Source: Desulfobacterales bacterium
Lineage (GTDB): Bacteria > Desulfobacterota > Desulfobacteria > Desulfobacterales > UBA2174_A
NCBI GenBank assembly: GCA_025454075.1
Contig: JALOPD010000191.1
Location: 1-6,819 of the forward strand
Length of the DNA: 6,819 bases
Reading direction: 5' to 3'
Under the pieces are notes generated by a model. That model saw only the letters and a program-made list of their open reading frames with translations, did no database searches and had not been told where the DNA came from. Numbering within the stretch: position 1 is the stretch's first letter; each line of letters opens with the position of its first letter. A program made the position numbers and the translations under genes. Shown in pieces: positions 1 to 4,535 of this stretch.

Positions 1-180
1 GGCGAGGACGGCGCCCGGGGAGGGGCGGCTGCCGCCGCACCGGCCGCCTTGGATGAGAGCCTCAAGGAGCGTTTTGCAGGCGTCCTGCACGACCCGCTGA
101 TGGTCAGCATCATGCAGGCCGCCGGCCGCCAGCTGGCGGGCCGCCCACCCGGGAAGAAAGCGGGCAATGGCCGACGCTGA
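1..180 (+). CDS. 3' end of an unidentified gene (59 codons visible)
   Basis: Frame 1 is open from the window edge to a TGA at 178-180, while the other two forward frames hit stops within about 100 bases. Codon third positions are strongly G/C, as in the genes that follow, so this is probably real coding sequence. The visible part has a Gly/Ala-rich linker (about residues 1-16), then an amphipathic stretch with the motif HDPLMVSIMQAAG, then a basic tail ending in GNGRR. I do not recognise the family and assign no function. The last 14 bases overlap the start of the HDOD gene, which suggests translational coupling and one operon. Confidence concerns the reading frame only. Confidence 0.6.
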   Translation, partial: GEDGARGGAAAAAPAALDESLKERFAGVLHDPLMVSIMQAAGRQLAGRPPGKKAGNGRR

Positions 181-1015
181 TCTGAAACGCTTCATCGCGA
201 AGATCGAGGATCTGCCCACCCTGCCGCGCACGGTGCTGCAGATCACCGAGTTCATCAACGACCCCCGGGCCTCGGCCAAGGACCTGACGCGCCTCATCAC
301 CGACGACCAGGTGCTGACGGCGCGGCTGCTGAAGCTCGTCAACTCCTCGTTTTACGGTTTCCAGCAGCGCATCTCAACGGTCACCGACGCCGTCCTGATG
401 GTCGGCTTCGATGCCATCCGCAGCCTGCTTTTGACCACCTCGGTGTTCGACCTTTTCCCCTCCCGCAGCGCGCGCGCGCGCCGCGACCAGGAGATGCTGT
501 GGGACCACTCCCTGGCGTGCGCCGTGGGTGCCAAGGTGATCGGCGGGGCGGTGCGCCGCGAGAAGCTGGAGGAGCTTTTTGTCGCCGGGCTGCTGCACGA
601 CATCGGCAAGATCGTCGAGATGACCCTGCGGCCGGATGACTTCGCGCGCGTGGTCGAACGCGCGCGCGAGGGCCGGGTGCCGATCTGCGCCGCCGAAATG
701 GAGGTGCTCGGGTGCACCCACGCCGACATCGGCCGGCTGCTCGCCGAGCGGTGGAACCTGCCGCCGAAGCTGGTCAACACCATCGCCGGGCACCACACCC
801 CCACCGCCGCCGGCGCCTTTGCCGTCGAGTCGAGCATCGTGCACCTGGCCGACATCCTCGCTCGGGCCCTCCAGCTGGGCTCCGGGGGCGACCCCACGGT
901 GCCGCCGGTCGACCACGCCGCCTGGGACCTTCTCAAGCTCAAGCCGGCGTCCCTCGACGACATCATGGCCGCCATGCTCGCCGAATTCGACGACATCAGC
1001 TCTTTTTTGCGTTGA
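167..1015 (+). CDS. HDOD domain signal-transduction protein
   Basis: 282 residues. The N-terminal half has the HDOD signature: LPTLP at 16-20, then the region 46-65 with LLKLVNSSFYGF. HDOD proteins are stand-alone HD-related domains found beside chemotaxis, motility and c-di-GMP genes; most are thought to be non-catalytic scaffolds or regulators. Here the HD-type metal-ligand residues appear unusually complete: H114, H144-D145 (in LLHDIGK), H185, H209-H210 (in GHH) and D229. No GYP motif follows, so it is not an HD-GYP phosphodiesterase. There is no signal peptide or membrane segment, so it is probably cytoplasmic. ATG 167 is chosen because the HDOD homology begins within 15 residues and a purine-rich stretch (152-160) precedes it. 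It overlaps the upstream gene by 14 bp and is followed by 213 bp without a gene. The partner or ligand cannot be inferred. Confidence 0.9.
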   Translation: MADADLKRFIAKIEDLPTLPRTVLQITEFINDPRASAKDLTRLITDDQVLTARLLKLVNSSFYGFQQRISTVTDAVLMVGFDAIRSLLLTTSVFDLFPSRSARARRDQEMLWDHSLACAVGAKVIGGAVRREKLEELFVAGLLHDIGKIVEMTLRPDDFARVVERAREGRVPICAAEMEVLGCTHADIGRLLAERWNLPPKLVNTIAGHHTPTAAGAFAVESSIVHLADILARALQLGSGGDPTVPPVDHAAWDLLKLKPASLDDIMAAMLAEFDDISSFLR

Positions 1016-1228
1016 GCGTTGCGCGTGCCGTCGTTCATCGCGCTTTCACTCAGGCCGGTTTCCAGTTCCCCCTCTCCAACCGGGCAGCTGCTTCTCGAGT
1101 TCCAAGCCTTCTTGATTTTATCGTCCCCAATAAAAAAATCTTCAGTCCCTGCGCCGATCGGCCGATAAGGGCATTGACGGCGGGTCGCGGCCTGCCGTGC
1201 TGACTCCCCCCAGACCAGGATCGATGCG
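1016..1228 (+). other. Intergenic region between the HDOD gene and cheX
   Basis: 213 bp with no convincing gene. It holds an AT-rich patch (about 1112-1140), a perfect palindrome GCCGATCGGC at 1153-1162, and an exact GCCGATAA at 1161-1168, which matches the -10 of flagellar sigma-28 promoters. The expected TAAA -35 box is not at the right distance (the nearest TAAA, at 1131, is about 11 bp too far upstream), so I do not call a promoter. No convincing intrinsic terminator follows the HDOD gene, so read-through into cheX is possible. Confidence 0.5.
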
Positions 1229-1714
1229 ATGAGCGGTATCCACGCGGTGGACCTAAAAAGCTTTGTGACCCACTCTTTTAAAAACGTGTTCAAAACCATG
1301 CTCTCCATGCAGCTTGCGCCCGAAGACCCGCCCAACCGTCAAAGTGTCACCACCGGCAAGCACATCGTCGGCACGGTGGGGTTTGGTGGCGCGGTCATGG
1401 GCAACGTGAACATTTTTGTCAGCCGCGAGTTTGCCCGGGAAATGACCGCCGCGATGCTGGGCGTGCCGGTGGAGGAGGCCCGAAGCGACGAGGAGGTCAA
1501 CGATCTCATCGGCGAGGTGTGCAACATGGTGGGGGGGGATCTCAAGTCCCGGCTGTGCGATGCGGGCTTTACCTGTTCTCTCTCTATTCCCAGCATCACC
1601 TTCGGCGACAGCTTTCGAGTCGAATCAAAAGGATGGGACCGGCATGAGCTGATCGGTTTCCGCAGCAGCCGCCATTCCGCCCTTCTGGAAGTTTATGTCA
1701 AGACTCCAAATTGA
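1229..1714 (+). CDS. cheX: CheX-type chemotaxis phosphatase (CheC/CheX/FliY superfamily)
   Basis: 161 residues, the usual size of a single-domain CheX. The diagnostic active-site motif E-x-x-N is present as E96-V-C-N99, within the helix DLIGEVCNMVGGDLKSRL (92-109). An upstream beta-rich half (GTVGFGGAVMGNVNIFV, 48-64) fits the fold. Characterised family members remove the phosphoryl group from CheY-P, ending the signal to the flagellar motor. The start at 1229 has AGGA at 1217-1220, 8 bases upstream. It is followed after 18 bp by a receiver-domain protein, the obvious candidate substrate. It has no membrane segment, so it is cytoplasmic. A run of eight G (1531-1538) lies just after the catalytic motif and is a potential slippage site. 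CheX versus a CheX-like paralogue of other function cannot be settled from one window. Confidence 0.88.
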   Translation: MSGIHAVDLKSFVTHSFKNVFKTMLSMQLAPEDPPNRQSVTTGKHIVGTVGFGGAVMGNVNIFVSREFAREMTAAMLGVPVEEARSDEEVNDLIGEVCNMVGGDLKSRLCDAGFTCSLSIPSITFGDSFRVESKGWDRHELIGFRSSRHSALLEVYVKTPN

Positions 1715-1732
1715 AATTTCGGGAGGCTCGCT

Positions 1733-2476
1733 ATGGCATTGAAAGTCTTAACGGTGGACGACAGCAAAACGATCCGCATGATCGTCAAGAAGACGTTTCA
1801 GCCCTACAACTGCTTGGTGTTCGAGGCGGAGAACGGTGTCGAAGGCCTGGCCGCCGCCACCAAGGAAAAACCCGGCCTCATCATCCTCGACATCACCATG
1901 CCGGTGATGACCGGCATCGAGATGCTCGACCGGCTGAAAGGCGACGCCACCCTCAAAGAGATCCCCGTCATCATGCTGACGGCCGAATCCGGCAAGGACA
2001 ACGTGGTCAACATCGTCAAGAAAGGCATCAAGGACTACATGGTGAAGCCTTTCAAGGGGGAGGACCTGCTCGAGCGCGTCCGGAAATTCATGACCCTCGA
2101 GCCCAAAACCGAAGAAGAGCCCCTCGAGGACAAGGCCGCCAAATACTTCACCCAGGTCGAGGACATCGTCGTCTTGACGCTGCCGGCCAAGGTCACCCGG
2201 CCGGTGACGGTGGAGGTGGAAGGCAACCTCCAGGCCAAAATCAAGGAGATGGCGGCGGCCCAGTTAAATAAAATGATCCTGGACATGGGCGGGGTGTCCG
2301 AGACGAACGTCTCGCTCATCAAGCTGATCATCGCGGCCTTTCAGCAATGCCAGAAGGCCAACGTCGCCGTCAAGCTGGTGGCGAGCCCCAAGCAGGGCGA
2401 AGAACTGAAAGGTTTCCAGGAAACTAGCCAGATTGCCGTGGCCGACTCGATCGATGCGGCCAGGGGTTCGCTTTAG
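1733..2476 (+). CDS. Response regulator: CheY-like receiver plus STAS-like domain
   Basis: 247 residues. Residues 1-120 form an intact receiver: acidic pocket D9-D10, phospho-acceptor D53 (in LDITMP), T83 and K105 (in VKPF). A charged linker (about 122-135) leads to a C-terminal domain that resembles STAS (anti-sigma-factor antagonist/SpoIIAA-like): a strand (VVLTLPAKV), a strand-loop KMILDMGGVS at 180-189, a helix at about 194-210, then VAVKLVAS and a final helix with SIDAA. The canonical D-S-S-G phosphorylation motif is not kept; the aligned region is T191-N-V-S194-L. There is no DNA-binding domain, so output is presumably by protein contact. A strong GGGAGG ribosome site (1721-1726) lies 6 bases before the ATG. 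Co-transcription with cheX suggests CheX dephosphorylates this protein (inference). The receiver is certain; the STAS call is moderately sure. Confidence 0.88.
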   Translation: MALKVLTVDDSKTIRMIVKKTFQPYNCLVFEAENGVEGLAAATKEKPGLIILDITMPVMTGIEMLDRLKGDATLKEIPVIMLTAESGKDNVVNIVKKGIKDYMVKPFKGEDLLERVRKFMTLEPKTEEEPLEDKAAKYFTQVEDIVVLTLPAKVTRPVTVEVEGNLQAKIKEMAAAQLNKMILDMGGVSETNVSLIKLIIAAFQQCQKANVAVKLVASPKQGEELKGFQETSQIAVADSIDAARGSL

Positions 2477-2486
2477 CGGCCTGCTG

Positions 2487-2551
2487 CCGGGCTGCTTGGG
2501 TCGAAATTGCAAAATGGTTCGATGTTTTTTGCAAATTGCATAGGCAGCCGG
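2487..2551 (+). repeat. Two-tier inverted repeat (possible RNA stem-loop) after the receiver-STAS gene
   Basis: Outer arms CCGGGCTGC (2487-2495) and GCAGCCGG (2544-2551) pair with one bulged G. Inner arms TTGCAAAA (2507-2514) and TTTTGCAA (2527-2534) pair perfectly around a 12-base loop. The sequence AAATTGCA is also present as a direct repeat (2504-2511 and 2533-2540). There is no T-run after the outer stem, so it is not a classic intrinsic terminator. It could protect the 3' end of the cheX/receiver transcript or be an operator. Confidence 0.45.
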
Positions 2552-2584
2552 AATGCGCGTTGCCTTGAGGCCCGGGAGACGGAG

Positions 2585-2610
2585 AGCCCCAAGGGCCTTG
2601 GCTGTCTTTT
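2585..2610 (+). terminator. Possible intrinsic terminator after the cheX/receiver operon
   Basis: Arms CCAAG (2589-2593) and CTTGG (2597-2601) around a 3-base loop, extended by AG/CT beyond a two-base bulge, followed by GTCTTTTG with four T. The stem is short and the T-tract poor, so this is a weak call, supported mainly by its position about 110 bp after the stop codon. Confidence 0.35.
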
Positions 2611-2637
2611 GAGCTCAATAGGCAAAAATTATATTAA
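2609..2637 (+). promoter_or_regulatory. Possible sigma-70-type promoter in the AT-rich patch
   Basis: TTGAGC (2609-2614), a 17-bp spacer and TATTAA (2632-2637) give a 4/6 plus 4/6 match in the most AT-rich part of the window. No gene follows closely; a short untranslated RNA or a long leader for the 3113 gene are the only possible products. Such matches are common by chance. Confidence 0.22.
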
Positions 2638-2755
2638 ATTCGCTATAGTTGGATGTTAAGCGGTTTTTTTGCTGAAAGGCGGCGCACAAAGGGCATCCAA
2701 CAATTTGCAATGGCACATCTCGAATCGGCCTCCGGAAGGCTTTGGCGGAGCTGTT

Positions 2756-2780
2756 TATTTTTCGCATTCTGCGAAAAATA
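2756..2780. promoter_or_regulatory. Perfect 11-bp dyad, probable operator or enhancer site
   Basis: Arms TATTTTTCGCA (2756-2766) and TGCGAAAAATA (2770-2780) are exact inverted repeats separated by TTC. The T-run is at the outer 5' side and the A-run at the outer 3' side, the reverse of an intrinsic terminator on either strand, so a protein-binding site is more likely than a terminator. It lies about 230 bp upstream of the putative sigma-54 promoter of the 3113 gene. Part of it (TTTTCGC) recurs at 4402-4408 ahead of the second sigma-54 promoter. Confidence 0.5.
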
Positions 2781-2884
2781 TGAGGGTTTGTTTTTGAAAA
2801 GAATTGGCCTGCCGGCGGCCTCAGCCCCCAACCGGTTTTCAGCAGGCTCCCCCGGCTGCAGGCGCCTCGACCCCAAATGTGGTA

Positions 2885-2981
2885 GCGTCAAATCTCCCCC
2901 TCCCACCATCTGTTGACGCATCTGCGCCGTGCGTCAAACAGCATTCATTTCAAACCAGGCCCGGCGACCAAATTTTGACGC
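2885..2981. promoter_or_regulatory. Four GCGTCAA/TTGACGC heptamers upstream of a sigma-54 site
   Basis: GCGTCAA at 2885-2891, TTGACGC at 2913-2919, GCGTCAA at 2931-2937 and TTGACGC at 2975-2981 alternate in orientation. The middle pair forms an inverted repeat TTGACGCA-N9-TGCGTCAA, and the outer pair matches over nine bases (AGCGTCAAA/TTTGACGCT). The core GTCAA/TTGAC is the half-site known for FleQ/FlrA-type flagellar activators, although the spacing here differs from the FleQ box. Their position just upstream of a -24/-12 site suggests activator binding; identity of the protein is inference. Confidence 0.6.
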
Positions 2982-2984
2982 TCG

Positions 2985-3000
2985 CGGCATGGATATTGCT
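2985..3000 (+). promoter_or_regulatory. Sigma-54-type -24/-12 promoter of the REC-less activator gene
   Basis: CGGCAT (2985-2990), five bases, TTGCT (2996-3000). The invariant GG (2986-2987) and GC (2998-2999) are separated by exactly 10 bases as sigma-54 requires. The -24 element matches TGGCAC at four of six positions and the -12 element is complete. Predicted start of transcription is near 3011, leaving a leader of about 100 bases. It shares its layout with the sites at 4471 and 5936. Confidence 0.55.
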
Positions 3001-3066
3001 GAACCCCCTGTGCGTTCAGATTTCCGGCAATACTTGGTTCTGAATCTCGACAAGGTGCCGCCGACC

Positions 3067-3115
3067 CCGCCCCGCTCGCTGTTAGGGGGCGGCGCGCAAA
3101 GGAGGAGCCGCCGTG
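3067..3115 (+). promoter_or_regulatory. Ribosome site in a hairpin loop with a competing upstream hairpin
   Basis: A full Shine-Dalgarno AAAGGAGG (3098-3105) lies 7 bases before the GTG start at 3113 and decides that start. It is in the 13-base loop of a GC stem, GGCGGC (3088-3093) with GCCGCC (3107-3112), whose 3' arm abuts the start codon. The 5' arm can instead pair upstream: CCGCCCC (3067-3073) with GGGGCGG (3086-3092). The two hairpins exclude each other, so this leader could control translation. In GC-rich DNA such pairings also arise by chance. Confidence 0.4.
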
Positions 3116-4195
3116 CAGAATTCCGCCGCCCGCAAGACCGCCTCGGAACAGTTGGACCTTTTTTCGGCGCCCGCAGCGCCGGATAAAAAAGAGCGAGGCG
3201 CGTGCCGATTCGACGACATGATCGGGCGCAGCTCCCGCATGCTCGAAATATTCGACCTGATCAACCGGGTGGCCGACTGCGACAGCACGATTCTCATCAA
3301 CGGCGAAACCGGGACCGGAAAAGGGCTGGTGGCGCGCGCTATCCACCGGAAATCGGGCCGGCGCAGCAAGCCCTTCATCTCCATCAACTGCGGGGCCATC
3401 CCCGAGCACCTCCTTGAAAGCGAGCTGTTCGGTCACGTGAAGGGGGCCTTCACCGGCGCGACCAACACCAAGCCCGGGAAATTCGAACTGGCCGACGGCG
3501 GGACCGTGTTTTTGGACGAGATCGGCGACATGAGCCCCGACCTGCAGGTCAAGGTGCTCAAGGTCCTGGAGGAAGGGGAGTTCGAGGCGGTCGGCGGCGC
3601 CAAGACCATCAAGGTGGACGTGAGAATCATTGCCGCCACCCACCGCGACCTGTCCGAAGAGGTCCAGAAGGGCAACTTCCGCGAAGACCTGTTTTACCGG
3701 CTGTATGTCATTCCCATGATCCTGCCGCCCCTGAGGGAGCGGCCGGAGGATATCCCCCACCTGGTCCAATACTTCCTGGAGCAGGCGAACTGCAAGAACC
3801 GCCGGGAGGTGAAGGGGGTCGGCGAGGACGCGCTGCAGGTCATGGAAAGCCACTCCTGGCCGGGCAACGTGCGCGAGCTGAAGAACCTCGTCGAGCGCAT
3901 GATCGTGCTCAAGGGCGCCGGCACCATCACCCGGCGCGATCTGCCGGCGGAGCTGCGCGGCGGGGCGCGGGCGGTCGAGGCGCCGGTGCTGATCGAGATC
4001 TCGGAAGAGGGCATCTGCCTCAACAGCGCCGTGACCGAGTTCGAGAAAGCCCTGATCCTGCAGTCGCTTGAAAAAACCAAATGGGTGAAAAACAAGGCGG
4101 CCAAGCTCCTGCATCTCAACCGCACCACGCTCGTCGAAAAGATCAAACGCCACCAGCTCCGGCCCAGCGGCACGGTGGAGAGCGAAGACGAATGA
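3113..4195 (+). CDS. Sigma-54-dependent activator without a receiver domain (PspF-like layout)
   Basis: 360 residues. A short N-terminal segment of about 34 residues is followed directly by the AAA+ domain: Walker A GETGTGKG (64-71), the sigma-54-contacting GAFTGA loop (111-116), Walker B TVFLDE (131-136), arginine fingers R190 and R196, and sensor II R254 in WPGNVREL. A Fis-type helix-turn-helix occupies about 313-349. It uses ATP hydrolysis to open sigma-54 RNA polymerase complexes. No REC, GAF or PAS domain is present, so activity must be set by expression, by a partner protein (as PspA does for PspF), or by an unseen ligand. G71 replaces the Glu usual after the Walker A Lys in this family. 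GTG start, strong GGAGG. It is bounded by its own sigma-54-type site and by a terminator. Its place just before the flagellar genes suggests a master regulator analogous to FlrA/FleQ, but this is inference. Confidence 0.92.
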   Translation: MQNSAARKTASEQLDLFSAPAAPDKKERGACRFDDMIGRSSRMLEIFDLINRVADCDSTILINGETGTGKGLVARAIHRKSGRRSKPFISINCGAIPEHLLESELFGHVKGAFTGATNTKPGKFELADGGTVFLDEIGDMSPDLQVKVLKVLEEGEFEAVGGAKTIKVDVRIIAATHRDLSEEVQKGNFREDLFYRLYVIPMILPPLRERPEDIPHLVQYFLEQANCKNRREVKGVGEDALQVMESHSWPGNVRELKNLVERMIVLKGAGTITRRDLPAELRGGARAVEAPVLIEISEEGICLNSAVTEFEKALILQSLEKTKWVKNKAAKLLHLNRTTLVEKIKRHQLRPSGTVESEDE

Positions 4196-4242
4196 AGCGG
4201 CCGCACCCGACGGGTGCGGCCGCTTCATAATAGTTTAGTTTT
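4192..4242 (+). terminator. Strong intrinsic terminator overlapping the stop codon
   Basis: Arms at 4192-4208 and 4212-4228 are perfect 17-bp inverted repeats (outer ATGAAGCGG, inner GCACCC) around a GAC loop. A T-rich tail (ATAGTTTAGTTTTC) follows. The 5' arm contains the TGA stop (4193-4195). The stem is symmetrical and could act on both strands. It separates the first activator from the following unit, which is consistent with a separate promoter at 4471. Confidence 0.85.
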
Positions 4243-4535
4243 CAAAACCAATCGTTTGAAACCGACATGTGCACATCCCCCCCGTTCGTTTCCATCTCCC
4301 TCCGCTAAAACAAGGGTGCCGAAATCTTGAAATGTGCCGCCTGCCTGCTGATGGCATCGTTCAAATCGTCTGTTTTTGAATGGCCTATCGCAATTGGAAG
4401 ATTTTCGCTCTGCATGGAAAGCGAAGGAGTTGGTCCAAACCCGTTCGGCGGCCGGGAAATGAAGGACGGGTGGCACAGTATTTGCTCAATAAAGCTTGGC
4501 CGTAAACTTTGCACAGGAATTGCGGGTAGCACAAG
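4196..4535 (+). other. 340-bp gene-free regulatory region before the second activator
   Basis: Besides the terminator and the 4471 promoter it holds two similar inverted repeats: TTTCAAA (4240-4246) with TTTGAAA (4255-4261), and TTCAAA (4360-4365) with TTTGAA (4375-4380). It also holds a palindrome ATGTGCACAT (4267-4276), an inverted pair TTCGCT (4404-4409)/AGCGAA (4420-4425), and CCGTTCGG (4441-4448). These lie about 30-230 bp upstream of the sigma-54 promoter, the usual range for enhancer sites. No credible gene was found on either strand. Confidence 0.6.
4471..4486 (+). promoter_or_regulatory. Consensus sigma-54 (-24/-12) promoter of the second activator gene
   Basis: TGGCAC (4471-4476), five bases, TTGCT (4482-4486) is a full match to the sigma-54 consensus, with GG and GC 10 bases apart. 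Predicted transcription start is near 4497, about 39 bases before the chosen start codon. This is the best promoter in the window. It implies that the second activator is itself under sigma-54 control, either by the first activator or by autoregulation. Confidence 0.88.

Larger units (their letters stand above)
2477..3112 (+). other. 636-bp gene-free regulatory region
   Basis: No convincing gene. A frame of 87 codons at 2653-2916 has atypical composition, no recognisable domain and no good ribosome site. The stretch holds, in order, a two-tier stem-loop (2487-2551), a weak terminator-like hairpin (2585-2610), an AT-rich patch with a possible sigma-70 promoter (TTGAGC 2609-2614, 17 bp, TATTAA 2632-2637), an inverted repeat GTTGGATG/CATCCAAC (2648-2655 and 2694-2701), a dyad (2756-2780), four GCGTCAA/TTGACGC heptamers (2885-2981), a sigma-54-type site (2985-3000) and the leader of the next gene. 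Base composition is more AT-rich in 2600-2800 than in the flanking genes. Confidence 0.7.

Noticed and set aside
468..669. Alternating CG runs (468-480, 643-650, 659-668) as Z-DNA or hairpins
   Set aside because: They encode Arg/Ala-rich stretches of the HDOD protein and are explained by codon use in a GC-rich genome.
1161..1168. Exact sigma-28 -10 motif GCCGATAA upstream of cheX
   Set aside because: No TAAA -35 box at the required distance; the nearest one (1131-1134) is about 11 bp too far, so a promoter call is not supported.
1180..1197. Weak sigma-54-like match upstream of cheX
   Set aside because: Spacing of 10 can be found, but the -24 (CGGGTC) and -12 (CCTGC) boxes are poor.
352..1335. 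Long minus-strand open frames opposite the HDOD and activator genes
   Set aside because: They are antisense shadows caused by high GC content; their translations are Ser/Arg/Pro-rich and without domains, while the + strand products are clear family members.
2498..2511. Another sigma-54-like site (GGGTCGAAATTGCA)
   Set aside because: The GG to GC distance is not the required 10 bases and it points into a region without a close gene.
2648..2701. GTTGGAT/ATCCAAC resembling integron attC core sites
   Set aside because: The order is the reverse of an attC site, the enclosed segment is only about 40 bp, and no integron feature is nearby.
2680..2740. Resemblance to a c-di-GMP-I (GEMM) riboswitch (GCACAAAGGGCA, GCCTCCGG)
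   Set aside because: The conserved GACGCAAA segment, the second stem and its GG-AGG region are absent, and the pieces are not in the right order and spacing.
2653..2916. Open frame of 87 codons in the gene-free region
   Set aside because: No ribosome site, no recognisable domain, odd composition, and it spans the perfect dyad and the first repeat elements; likely chance.
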